Notes under the pieces: model-generated
Seen by the model: only the letters and a program-made list of their open reading frames with translations
Told to the model about the DNA's origin: nothing
Databases searched by the model: none
Assembly: GCA_030248215.1 (NCBI GenBank)
Contig: JASANG010002996.1
Location: 1-64,000, forward strand
Direction: 5' to 3'
Source: Enoplolaimus lenunculus
Taxonomy: Eukaryota; Nematoda; Enoplea; Enoplida; Thoracostomopsidae
Length of the DNA: 64,000 nucleotides
Made by a program: the position numbers and the translations under genes
Shown: one piece after another, positions 12,381 to 23,611 of the stretch
How the letters are laid out: every line of letters starts with the position of its first letter
How positions within the stretch are numbered: the stretch's first letter is position 1

Positions 12381-12576
12381 AGGCCAATGTTACTTTATGG
12401 GGCGTAACAGCAGATTGAGCGTATTTCTAAGCCTAAGCCTAAGCCTAAGCGTTGCAAAAATGTGTTCCTAAGCCTAAGCCTTAGCCTAAGCCTATGCTAA
12501 AAATGTAATCTAGAATCTAAACCTACTCTTTTATGAACCAACAGAAACCTGGACGCCCCTTAAAGTAAGATGGGCC
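12381..12576. mobile_element. Telomere-like hAT MITE, subfamily 2
   Basis: It starts AGGCCAATGTTACTTTA and ends TTAAAGTAAGATGGGCC. Flanks CCTGTTCA / CATGTTCA match at seven of eight positions. The core holds AAGCCTAAGCCTAAGCC repeats in two blocks separated by GTTGCAAAAATGTGTTCC. Confidence 0.78.
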
Positions 12577-12616
12577 CATGTTCACATATACCGGTATAAC
12601 AAGCTGTTGCAATCAC

Positions 12617-12690
12617 CATATGGTACTGTGGTAGCATGCTTTACTCGAGCGCAAGAGGGCCGAAGTTCGATTCCCGGAGTGGTCCTTAAT
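12617..12690 (+). repeat. tRNA-like sequence
   Basis: CTGTGGTAGCATGC resembles an A box and AGTTCGATTCCC is a near-perfect B box at the usual spacing. The acceptor stem is absent. It is probably another tRNA-derived SINE. Confidence 0.4.
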
Positions 12691-13179
12691 TTTGGGCAAA
12701 ACTTCGAAAATGGGTGAATCGTGCCGACCGTGTAGTTCCAATACGCCATATACTTCTCAGTTGCAAGTATAACGCAACCCTTGTGCACTCACTCCACATT
12801 TACAATCAGGCTTAGGTTCAAGATCAGGTGTTAGGCCAGATGCGTAACCAGGAGTGCGGTCTGGGAGATTTAGACCATTCCCAATTTTTATAAACTTGAG
12901 AAAGGACATTTGGTGACCATTTACGTCCTACAACGAAATCAAAATGAGCGAATCATTTAAAATAATTCGCATATTCTGTGCTGCAGACGTCTACGAATTT
13001 AGCATTCTGGCTACTGTCCTTAGTTTAGGTTTTGAAAAAGGCTTACCTTGGCTTCTTGGCCTAAGGCTAAGCTTTAGCCTTAACGTTAAATATTAGGAAA
13101 AGTATACAAGAGTCCGTAAAACGTAATCGAAAAGTATAACATAATTTATACCTACTGCAGAAAATTGCATAAAATTAAC

Positions 13180-13475
13180 GGCTCATGAGGGCGTCCAGGT
13201 TTCTGGTGGGTCTCTAAAAGAGTAGGTCTAGATTCTAAATTACATTTTTTGGTTTTGCTTAGGCTTAGGAATACGCTTAATCGACTGTTATGCCCCTTAA
13301 AGTAACATTGGCCGTTATCGCTTGTTAAAAGTGCATTTTTTCATGTCTCCTTGCTTATGCTTAGTCTTAGGCTTAGGCTTAGGAACTCATTTTTGCAACG
13401 CTTAGACTTAGGCTTAATCTTAGGAATACGCTTAATCTACTGTTACGCCCCTTAAAGTAACATTGGCCGACAATT
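13180..13475. mobile_element. Two adjacent or broken telomere-like MITEs, subfamily 2
   Basis: AGGGCGTCCAGGTTTCTGG, then a first CGCCCCTTAAAGTAACATTG end, followed by GCTTAGTCTTAGGCTTAGG arrays and a second copy of the same end. This suggests one insertion into another or a partial duplication. It lies just downstream of the exon at 13527-13629. Confidence 0.55.
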
Positions 13476-13526
13476 GCATGAAATTAACAATAATTGTATA
13501 TATAGTTTCTGTGCGTTATAACTTAC

Positions 13527-13629
13527 CGGAAGTATTAACAATTCCCCAATTGTTCGACCACAATAAATGGTTTGTGTCCAGCAAAAGTTAGCAAAATACG
13601 AATCAGTGGATAGTTTGGAACGCAGAATC
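13527..13629 (-). CDS. Unrecognised gene, exon d with in-frame TAA
   Basis: The acceptor TTTTTGTTTTTCAG and the donor TTCCG|GTAAGT are among the best in the window. The frame that fits exon c reads FCVPNYPLIRILLTFAGHKP and meets TAA before the donor. Another frame is open throughout (ILRSKLSTDSYFANFCWTQ) but does not match the phase of exon c. Confidence 0.4.
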
Positions 13630-16600
13630 CTGAAAAACAAAAATATTCGTTAAAAACATTAAAACACATATTAACGGAAGTACAATTGCGGACGTTTCTT
13701 ATTTTTAGTTGAAGTTTAAGCGAATGGTTTATCGTTTATACTGAGAATTTTGCTGGCAATTGTACACTTTTCGCTCTCATCACTTTAATCTGGAGCTTAA
13801 GGTAAAGCCTACGCTTAAAACTGTAGTCAAAGCTTAACGTAGGCCTAATCTTAAGCTTTAGTTGAGAAAATGTCTTAAACTTTAAAACACTGTGATAGAA
13901 TTATACAAAAACCATTTTAGCTTAATAGATTCGTGTTTTGGCGTTTAAGTTCAAATCTGGATCCCGATCTGGAGCCCCCCGTTCAAAATAAGGACACCAC
14001 CATAATGGGGGTTCAGACGAAAACCGCTGTTGTTAGGTTTAGGTTCATCTGAGGTAACGAATTTTGGTAATACAAACATTCCAACCATTTCAATTAAAGA
14101 TATACATTTCCTAAACTACATTCTACTCTTTGCCGAATGTATCGAAACTCAACTATTAAGGTTTAGGATATTGATGAACCGAGTTGTGCTAAATCTAAAA
14201 ACTAAATTTTCGGTTTAAAAGCTGTTCGGGTGAGACGTGATTGTCTGTGGGGTCGAATTCGAATTCGCGTGTGGTTCCATGGCCTTCACTCAGTGCTTCC
14301 ATCAATAGCCGCCTCGTCGGTTTTATTTCAAACAGGACTAAAACGTACCCCATTCTGTGCTTAAGACCAGATATATAAGCCGTGTACGCGTCCAGTACAA
14401 ATGGAGCAAATATTTCGTCTAAAATTCAAATAATTTTTGATTGAATTAAATTTGTTTCCTAACTAAAAGAAAGAACATCCTCTGTTATCATAAGGGGTGG
14501 ACCTTAGAAATCATGGCCCATATTCTCAAATGAATATATATAGCACGTATCACCAGTTAGTAATACGCTTTCAAACTAACGAACTGCTGCAATTGCACAT
14601 CTCAAAATTTGCACAGAACTAGAGTAAAGTCGAATGCAATAAAGGTGCTAAATTTCAATTGTCACAATTTCCAGGTTCGAAAGTTACAACACCTATCACC
14701 AACTGTAAATATGTGTGCTACACACATTTGAGATTACAAGCTAATGAAAGGAAAAATTGCAGCAATTTAACCGCAAATGATTCGTAAATATACAACGATT
14801 TAAACAAATGTCGCATTGTGATGATTAGTTTCTTCCTAAAGACACCGGAGGGAGTATCATGTACGTAGGTTATTGAAAAGTGGCCCATGTTAACTGTATT
14901 CGGTACTGCATTTGGCCCATGTAAAGATCGGGCCGAACGTTTTTCTGTGAGACTAGAACTATTTTTGCCTGGCTTTAGGCTTAGGTTTAGGCTAAGGTTT
15001 AGGAATATGCTCATTCTTACGCTTAGGTTTACGTTTAGATTGAGGAAAATGCTTACAATAACCGTGTTGTCAACGCCTGATGTGAGGCTTATAGCGAGTA
15101 AACTTGCCTTGTGGAACAAATCTTCTATCGCATTTGGCAGCTGTTTCGAGCTAAAATATAACGGCGAAAAGTGGTTAATAAACACAAGTATAAGATACGA
15201 AATATTATCTTGAGATTCAGGAGCACTGATAAAAATAGCAAGTGTTGTGCAGCATATTGGTGAACAAGCGACCCTAAAATTATAAGCGTTTGCCATATGG
15301 ATGTTGTGTGTTTGAGCGCCGTTACTTCCCAAAGATAAATTTTTGGCTCGGCTTCAAACGTTTTAACCGCTCGTGTATTTAAGTAGTTATGCGTACTTAC
15401 CATTTGCTTCTTGTTATATTTCTTGCACCCCACCCTTAGTATGTTAAGCTGGCTACAGACTGGATTCTGCACCACGGAATTTCAAATTCTAAAATCAGGT
15501 TTAGATAAAGTTACCTTTGCGATTAATATTGTGCTCACTGATTGGATGTATTGCAATGGCCAAAATAGTTGTTGAAATTCGTTATTCGTCAAACTGTTGC
15601 AACTGAAAATCAAATGTTTTCATTTCAAAATCTGACTATAAAACGTGCCAAAGATTTTGGAGAATTCATATTTTTTAAATTTATTAATCAAAGCTTCAAA
15701 TATTTAAATAGTTTGTTAAGTCCAATACACACAAGCAAGATTTTTGCAGAAAAACGAGCGCGTGCAACTTGCACGCGCAAGTTTAGTCAAAAAGCAGCTT
15801 TGAAGTTCTTGCAGCTCCAAATTATTCACTGGAATTCATGCTATTTTATTTAATTTGCACCTGTGATCGCAGTTGCATGTCGCTTGAATGTTTGAAACTG
15901 CAGTTTGATTAGTCAATTGGAATATTGCTTTAAAAATACTTGCAGGTGCCAGTATTTCGAGCAAGTTGCAGCTGCGAGTTCTCGTTGCAAAAACTTGCAC
16001 GGGTGAATGGGGCTTTAATTTAATATAATATTTTTATAGTTGACCTATCTGGCAATTTCTGGATTGCTTCAACGTTTAAGTTTAGAAATTTGGCCCTTGT
16101 TAGCAAATGTGTGCATTAAATTCTAAGAAAATCGACCTGAAAATTCATCGCTCATCGACATAATCCAAATATTGTCTACTTGACAATTTGGTCGTCCATC
16201 ACTACACTTCAGCCTAAAATTAGGCTTAGGAAATTAGGCTTAATCCCTATTCACACGTGCAAATTTTTGCAGCAAAACCTTGCACGTGCAACTTGCATGT
16301 GCAAGTTTGGTCACAAAGCAGATTTGAAGTTCTTGCAGCTACAAATTATTCATTGAAATTCATATGATTGAATTTAATTCTCACGTGTGAACGCCGTCGC
16401 AAATCGCTCGAATTTCTTGCACTTGCATTTTCATTGGCCAATCAGAAGACATGTTGCTGAGCGCCTTTTGAATTAATTCAGACTTATTGAATTTATTCAA
16501 GAAGTGTGAATTAATTCAAATATCTAACTTGTTTGATATTTCGCAGCCGACAGCGAAAGTAATGGGACTAGTTTTAAATTTTTAAGCATTTAATAAAATT

Positions 16601-19600
16601 GCATCGCGATGAAAATTTTTTCAAGTCAAGAAATTTCGAGTATAACCTTCATTGCGCATGAATGCTTCTTACAACTGAAACTTGCAGCTGCAAGTTTTCT
16701 TGAAAAATTCATTCGAAGAACTTGCAGCTGCAATTTATTCATGACTAATATACGCGAAGAATTAATTCGTAGGTATGAATAGTCTTGCAAGTCGAATTCA
16801 TTTATCATCACTGGCTAAACTGATCGATTATAGGTTATGTTTGATATTTATTGCAGTGGTCTGCAAACTATTTCGATAAATTCATGTCAAGTTCAGAATG
16901 AAAGTTATGATTCTTTACAAATGCTTGCAGCTCCAAGTATTCGTGCAAGTTGCAGCTGCAAATTCTCGCAGCAAAAAATTGCACGTGTGAATAGGGCTTT
17001 AGAAATATGGTTACGCTTCTGGTTTAGGATATTGTTGGGCGACCAGTTGTTGGATGACAAATTGTCATACATTCGTTTTGAAGCAATTTCTGGGTCGACA
17101 AATCAACTATTCCTATAGCAATGTGATATATACAATTAAGCTTTGATAAACTCAACTAAACATGCGTACTGTTGTGACCCGAACGAAAGGACATTAGCAA
17201 ATATCCCTAAATGGATTCGGAAACTTGATAGAGTATAAGATTCTTAATTAGAGTTCATAATCGTCAATTACAGTAATAGACTACGCAAATGGTTTCAAGA
17301 TCGAAATCTTGTCGTTAGCTAATAACGGATATTATATGCATTTGAAAATATAGGCAGTAGTTGAACCGATCAGAGCTATCAAACCTACTGCTAGAACCGA
17401 ATTTCTAGTAACGTTAGGTCGTGTTGCATATCTTGTTGCATTAAATACGCCACTAAACCACAGTTAATATAGTAGCGCTATTTTTGTTGCGCGGCACCAT
17501 TCAGCGCGGTTTGGCGCCCTCCGGCGCCGTCGTTACTGTCCGTTGCCGTACGGTATCGTACGTAACAAAACCATTTTACAATACCGCACCGTGACGCACA
17601 GCCGACGGACGGCGTCTAACAGTGACGCACTGCGACGGACGGTGCCGGAAGTTTAGCGCTACCCTCAGCCACAACCAAACTTGATTCAACTCACTCATCA
17701 AGTTCGTCTTTATACATTGCCAGCAAATATCTCAGATCGGCGTTGTACTTTCGTTCAGAGCGCAGTAAAGTCTTAACATTGACCAAATCTAAAAATGAAA
17801 TCAAAGTTAACATCACACTTTTGCCAAACTTAACGGATTGTTAAATAGCAGTAAACTTAAAATATTAAAACAAAAATTATTGAAGTACTACTGTTAATAT
17901 GAACGGTTGCTAGAGTGGACTCCACTTCGCGTGAACGTTGACTAGGGGTGTCTGGAGTGTCTCAGCTAACTCCCTAAGAAAAATATACGGTGTCTTTGAC
18001 ATTCTTGAAACTAACCAAATCTAAAATTTCGTGTTCAAATTTGAATCATGAATTTCGATGGCTTCTTGCTCCCTTCGTTTGCGAGGTTTACTGTTATAAT
18101 TGGCTACCGAATATAAACTTGTTTTAAATTTTAAGCTTATCGCTTGGCTTACATTATGCAAAACAGTATTAAAGCTAGGAATCCTCATCATTTACAGTAT
18201 TTAGTACAAACATAAGCGTAATGCTAAGCCTAAGCCTACGCATAAGTATTCCAAAGCCTAAGACCAACGGTGCCCTGTCTCCCAGCGGGCAGACTCTTAT
18301 AATAATTCATCAGCATGGGCGTAGTTCTTAATGATTAATATTTTCATTAAGCCAAAATACATCGCAACCCGGTGATCAAAAAGAAAAATGAACATACTTA
18401 GCATCGGTAAAGTGTTCGAGCATGAAATGAACGAAGAATGTAGCTGTTCTATGGTTCCTGGTGGAGGTTCTTCAAAAAATTCCACACCTCCAGCCATTAT
18501 GTTATCGCCAACGGCGTCGGAAGTTTTTCCTGAAATGTCAAAATACATGGTGAACTAGCAAATACAGTTCGTGAATAAGGTAACAAATATAGTAGAGATA
18601 TTTTTAAACAAAAACAAGCAGTAAAATTTAGTTATGGCCAAAAGAAATGACGCGTATGTATATGTTCGCAAACCAATCTGCTATTCAGATTAATTACCAA
18701 TTGGTGTAAGCCAATCTGCTGTTTGAGGCAAATAACAAATTGGCCTAGGCCAAATAGCGATTGTGAGATTTCGTAAACCAACAGTGATGTAAGACCAACG
18801 CTGCTTGGATACCGGTATTGCGTCTGTCCAAATAGTCAAATCTGATTGGTAAATACGTTCAATAGCAGTTTAGACCAGGCCAAACTGCTATTAAATAAAA
18901 TGGCAATTTGGTCTAGGCCAATTAGTAATTGGCCTGAACAGCAGATTAGCCTACCGACATATACAATGGGATGCATATAAAGAAGCTTTTTTCCGTTACG
19001 CGCCCGCCAGTAAACCTTTGCCTAAAAATATGTTCGCATTTTGAAATTTTTGCAAGACTGTTTAGAAACCATATTTTATATTTGAAATAGGCTTCTGGGT
19101 ACTAAGGGTCAAAAAAATTTTGCCTATAACGAGCTGTTTTCCGGACAATTTTTCGCAGAAGTTAAGCTTAAGCTTGAGAATATTTTTTGCTTAGAATTAG
19201 GCTTAGGCTTATATTTAGGAATGTATATTCATACGTGAGGTTTTGGCTTAGGCTTAGGCTTACGCTGAGGAGTATGCTTATACGATGTTACAACCCTCAG
19301 GCGTAAATTGGCCGTGACCAAAATGCATTAGTAAAACTTTTACCAGCGTTTTAAACTTTTTTGGTGTACTCTTATAAGCTTGATTGTTTCAGTTGCACTA
19401 GTTCGTACAGTGTCCCTTTCTAAAAATATTTGATTCCGTCACCGACGTCAAATATCAAAAAGCTTGTCTTATCTTAAGTTTAATCTGAACTCCAAATTAA
19501 ACCAATTTTCGTCATTTAACAGCAATTTACAATGTTCAAATTATTACGTTTTACAGGACCGGACCGATGTAAATATCAGGGGTGGCAAGTTTTTCTGTGG

Positions 19601-20049
19601 GACTACAACAGAGTAAGCTTAAGCTTTAGCTAATTTTTTTACTTGGCTTAGGCCTAGGCTTAGGCTTAGTCTAAGGAATATGCTCTTTCTTTACGCTTAG
19701 GTTCGGCTCAGGCTTAGGAATGTGCTTATAATACTGTTCCGCCCCTGTTCTTTACATTGACCCAGGACCGGAACGCATGGTAAACCAGCAGCGATGAAAC
19801 GTTTTGGACCAAGCGCCGTCATGGGCCTCGCGTTAGTTATTTTTGCCACTCTAAGATGGTCGGGGAACGATGTTAATGATAACTTTTTGAAACTCACCCA
19901 GAATTGATTTCAACGTATCCATATTGCTCCGGGTTGGCTTCGATAGTTATTTTTACTGAAATCTTTTGACAATTCAATTCACAGCTTTTCAATACGGTTC
20001 TTATTTTAATAAATATCTTAACCGTTTCTAGTTTTACAGTAGCGTATAC
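13527..20049 (-). CDS. Unrecognised gene, four phase-consistent exons ending at an in-frame TAA
   Basis: Exons are 20049-19898, 19850-19786, 18529-18398 and 13629-13527. Phases agree throughout (2+1, 1+2, 1+2). The first two are separated by only 47 bp, a typical short nematode intron. The product begins with a strand-rich segment (ISVKITIEANPEQYGYVEIN), continues ARPMTALGPKRFIAAG and GGVEFFEEPPPGTIEQLHSS, then FCVPNYPLIRILLTFAGHKP. In this frame TAA falls 10 bases before a strong donor (CTTCCG|GTAAGT) at 13526. The gene may therefore end there, may be a pseudogene, or may have a mis-read last exon. No 5' end was found. I do not recognise the family. Confidence 0.45.
14913..15070. mobile_element. 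Telomere-like hAT MITE, right end lost
   Basis: GGCCCATGTAAAGATCGGGC and CGTTTTTCTGTGAGACTA, then GGCTTAGGTTTAGGCTAAGG. The long minus-strand open frame across 14718-15332 runs through it and is not a gene. Confidence 0.6.
15716..16015. mobile_element. E-box-rich MITE, short form
   Basis: CACACAAGCAAGATTTTTGC at the left and GCACGGGTGAATGGGGCTT at the right, with TTGCACGCGCAAG and AGTTGCAGCTGCGAG inside. The left end is diverged. Confidence 0.6.
16253..16999. mobile_element. E-box-rich MITE, long form
   Basis: It opens ATCCCTATTCACACGTGCAA and closes with the inverse (TTGCACGTGTGAATAGGG CTT), between TA dinucleotides. The arms repeat TTGCAGCTGCAA/CTTGCAGCTGCAAG and CACGTG. 747 bp. Related copies: 15716-16015, 38140-38880, 38938-39228. 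Confidence 0.75.
17472..17662. repeat. GC-rich inverted repeat, larger relative
   Basis: Ends GTAGCGCTA and TAGCGCTAC; interior repeats of GCGCCGTC and GACGGACGGCG. A partial relative (TGCGCTATACTTGTCAAGTG) is near 12277. Confidence 0.6.
18398..18529 (-). CDS. Unrecognised gene, exon c
   Basis: The acceptor is TTTGACATTTCAG and the donor CTAA|GTATGT. It encodes KTSDAVGDNIMAGGVEFFEE then PPPGTIEQLHSSFISCSNTL. 132 nt, two bases in and one out, matching both neighbours. Confidence 0.5.
18657..18965. mobile_element. Fold-back MITE with CAATTAGTAATTGGCC arms, copy 2
   Basis: TTCGCAAACCAATCTGCTAT at the left mirrors AACAGCAGATTAGCCTACCG at the right; several internal AATTGG/CCAATT pairs (AATTGGCCTAGGCCAAAT) give nested hairpins. 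Confidence 0.6.
19562..19762. mobile_element. Telomere-like hAT MITE, perfect 8-bp duplication
   Basis: CAGGACCG flanks both sides (19554-19561, 19763-19770). The ends are GACCGATGTAAATAT and CTTTACATTGACC. It is inserted in the intron directly after the exon at 19786-19850 of the unrecognised gene. Confidence 0.85.
19786..19850 (-). CDS. Unrecognised gene, exon b, after a 47-bp intron
   Basis: The acceptor is CGACCATCTTAG and the donor GCTG|GTTTAC. It encodes VAKITNARPMTALGPKRFIA. A telomere-like hAT MITE lies 23 bp inside the following intron. Confidence 0.45.
19898..20049 (-). CDS. Unrecognised gene, exon a
   Basis: The acceptor is ACATTTGTTTCAG and the donor TTCTGG|GTGAGT. The frame is open for 50 codons with no ATG and ends ANPEQYGYVEINS. 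Alternating hydrophobic and polar residues suggest beta strands of an extracellular or adaptor-like domain. Confidence 0.5.
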
Positions 20050-20406
20050 CTGAAACAAATGTGTCATATTTATCTACAAACTCCCTAAACAACATTCTTT
20101 TACAACGAACTAGGCAAGTATTCTCTGATCCATATGGAAGCTGTCTCAACTTAGCGTCAGGTTTTCAAACTGGTTTACCTTTGCCAGTTGCGGGTCTCAA
20201 AATTTGCATACAGGTATTAGCTCAAGTCGCTTGCAATAATTGTGCTATACTCAGAGCTACCGTTTTTAACACATCCTAGATTGAACGGCACCAGGCCTCT
20301 ATAGCCAACTGGTGAATAGACGTAACGCAAATTTGAAAATACGGCATCGATCATAAATTTATAATCCGTTAACGTAGAAAAGAAATCATTTGCAGAAAAA
20401 ACTTAA

Positions 20407-20650
20407 TTTCTCATTCAATCATGTAATTTTCCTAAAATTCCCGTATCTATATCATTAGTTGTAATATCTTTCAATACGATTTTGCATTTTAAACCAACTA
20501 TTTAATACAGTTCGCCAGTGTGCGTATCTGATTTCTCATTCAATCATGTAATTTTCCTAAAATTCAAGTATCTATATCATTAGTTGTAATATCTTTCAAT
20601 ACGATTTTGCATTTTAAACCAGCTACAGTTGGCCAGTGTGCGTATCTGGT
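20407..20650. repeat. 125-bp tandem duplication
   Basis: TTTCTCATTCAATCATGTAA occurs at 20407 and 20532, each followed by the same segment to GCCAGTGTGCGTATCTG. The second lacks a short TATTTAATA. Confidence 0.8.
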
Positions 20651-21524
20651 TGTGGTATACAAGTGTTTACTAACACCGGTTGCATTAGTTTCCGCTTGAC
20701 GGCTAGTAAGCGTTCGCTATTTAGGAATGTGCAGTTTCAGGGTGGAAATATTTAAAAAAAAATGCCGCTGTCATGCATCATATTTCAAAAGCAATCCACT
20801 ATCTGAGGATAAATTACTCACATACTTCACCACAGAATACCTTCGTCAACTACAACCGGGGTACATGGCGGTCTGAGAGTATTTTTACAAATATTTATGG
20901 CTGTTAACTTTTGAAATTTTACAGCAAAAAAAGTTAAAATAGAATATGATTAAGAATTTTCATTGAAATACAACGAATAAGACTCTATATTTAGAAAAAT
21001 AGCAAACTGCAAATAGTTTGAATTTTTTCCAATTTTCGAACAACGGGTGACGCAGAAAAAATGTAGCATTTCTATAACAAAATTGATACCAATAAAACTA
21101 TTGTTAACGATGTGTTTATTGATTTTAGAATCAAATATATTCGTTCTGGTGGAATGGTCATGGTTTGTTTTCAAGTATATTGGGGTATAATAGTGCTATT
21201 GAACTCGAAATATTTTGTTAATAGCAGGTATTACATTGGTATTTGTAGATTTGTATTCAACTTTTGTAATGTATACTACTAACTTTCAGTTTAAAATCGA
21301 GTATTTTACATATTTTCAGTGGTTTGTCGTATATTAATAGTTATTTTTATCGCTGACACTTTCACATTCGTGGTTATTTATAAATACAGTAAATGAAAAC
21401 TATTTTCATTAAAACCGGGCCTCAGTATTGCACAAACTGTAAGGATGTAATTTCTTATCAAGAAACTCTAATAACAATAACGGTGCTATAATATGAATTG
21501 AAAGTCGGATAAATGGTAGAACAG

Positions 21525-21713
21525 GACCGGAACAGTAGTATAAGCATATTCCTAAGCCTAAGCCTAACCCTAAGCCTTAGCCTTTGCCTAAGCGTAAGTG
21601 TGAGCCTATAATAAAGCTTAAGCCTAAGCCGAAGCAAAAAATTTAGTCTAAAACTTAAGCTACTCTATTACAGTCTCGCCGGCAAACGTTCCGGCCCTGT
21701 TGTATACATGGGC
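21525..21713. mobile_element. Telomere-like hAT MITE
   Basis: ACCGGAACAGTAGTATAAGC, CCTAAGCCTAAGCCTAACCC and the closing CGTTCCGGCCCTG...ACATGGGCC. The outermost left terminus is missing. Confidence 0.65.
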
Positions 21714-23389
21714 CAAAGTTCACATAGTTTTTGCTATTAAGACGTTTGCCTAAATACAACAGTAATCGATCCTGTCCAAAATAAAACGCTATTTTAAACG
21801 ATTTTCGCAATTTGAAACATGCTATTTTAGCATCAATATGAACGCTTTTTACAAATCATAAGAAACGTTTTGTATTTTCGACATGATTTCTTAGCTAAAA
21901 GTTAAAATTTAAACACGTATTTTAATTTGATAAAGTGCCAAAGCGCTCATGATGGTGCTAAGATAGCATCATTAAAGAACGAAAAGGCGTTCTGATTTTC
22001 TGACACAATTGGTCACCAAGCATTTAGTTAAATTTTACGTTCGTAATATCTTCAGATTTCTCAAAACACAAAGCGCCCATCAGACACTGAAATAGACTGT
22101 TTGACACGCGAAAAGCGTTTTATGTTGACACAATTCCGTAACCGTTTTGACACAATTCCTTAACCATTTTGACACAATTACGCAACCATTAAGTTAAATT
22201 TTAGGCTCGTAATATCGTCGGTTTTCGACAGTGCCAAATTCGCGTCAACAAAACAATTCTGGTTTTATATACAAACGGATGTCGTTTAAATGTCTCATCT
22301 TGTAATTATTCTTTGAACAGGGATGGACACCAACTTGAAAAATAACTCGTGCGCAAAAAACTGAGCTGTTTCACAAGACACACACACAACAAATCTTAAA
22401 CTTATCTCGAAACGTATAATTTTTAAGACTCAAAAGATAAGCGGAGGATTTACGAGAAAAACATAATACTTAAAACAGACTTTGGCATATGTAAAAAATT
22501 CTATGAATTTAAAATGCAAACATTTATGGGTTTTTTTCAGGACCGTCACTTGTCGGAGCGCGAGGGGCGCGGATGGGACTCAGTTCCTTCAGCGAAGGAT
22601 TCCGTATCCTCTTGTGTAAAGTTTTTTCAAAAATATGTTGTAGAATTCTATATTACAAAAATTTGATCTGCCCACCTGAATTAATCTCGCTACTTCCACT
22701 TTGAAGTTCTAACGATATCACTGGTTGTTGGGCTGGCTTTTTTGCGGAAACATCTCAAGTTTTATACTGAATCATCTTATTGTATTTTGCACGGATTTGC
22801 GAAATTTTTACTAACTCGAAAAAACAGGATCAAGAGTTGAGGTGAATTTTTAATGTAAAGTTGAGTTGGCATCGTCATTCATAAGCAATAAGCGACTTTT
22901 GAATTATTTTGAAAAGCTTGCGCCGCATAGTAGACGCGGAACGGATATTGTTTCTAGACGTGTCGAATTAATTTAATTCCTTGTAAAAGCCGGAATTATC
23001 CCTGTCTTGAATACTGACAAAAAGAGTGTAACGAACAATTCTGAGTCCAAGCCTAAAGCCAAAACTGAATCAAATAAACAAAGTTTTGTTGCAGTCATCC
23101 CATATGTACCGTATACTGTCTTCTGCGCGCTGCGCCAGTGAAGAATGAAAGTAACGCTCATTTGTACGAGAGTTAAAGCGATTTGAAAATGGTCAAGTTG
23201 TTTGACTATTCATAATAAACTTTTTTTCTCAAAAAATCTGTTTCCGTCAATTTTCTATTCCTTATCACTACAGTAAAATGCCGCACGCCTATTTGCAAAT
23301 ATTTAATAATCGTGTTTTTATATCATTTTTTGTTATTTGCGATGGGAAGCAAAAAATAGAACCGAAATAAGTATGAAAAATTATATATA

Positions 23390-23611
23390 CACTGCAAAAA
23401 ATGCTGAGTCAAATTGACTCTCTCGGAAATAGGCTTTTCCGCACTACACAAACTGAGTCAAAATTCGACACCGCCAGAGTTAAATTCGACGAACTGAATC
23501 GCTCCGTGAGTCGAATTTGACTCTGGCGGAGTCGAATTTGACTCATTTTGTGAACAGTCCCGAAAAGCCTATTTCTGAGAGAGTTAATTTGACTCACCAT
23601 TTTTTGCAGTG
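23390..23611. mobile_element. TA-flanked fold-back MITE, copy 1
   Basis: CACTGCAAAAAATG...GAGTCAAATTGACTC and its inverse at the right end form an almost complete palindrome; TA lies on each side (23388-23389, 23612-23613). The arms include GACTCTGGCGGAGTCGAATT. TA duplications fit a Tc1/mariner-type mover. Second copy at 51059-51276. Confidence 0.8.

Noticed and set aside
13527-13629. Glutathione transferase N-terminal domain
   Set aside because: YPLIRILLTFAG only loosely resembles the GST RGRAExIRLLL motif, and neighbouring exons show no GST features.
14718-15332. 204-codon minus-strand open frame
   Set aside because: It runs through a telomere-like MITE, and its LNLNVNLSVRM-type stretch is the repeat in translation. 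No splice or domain support.
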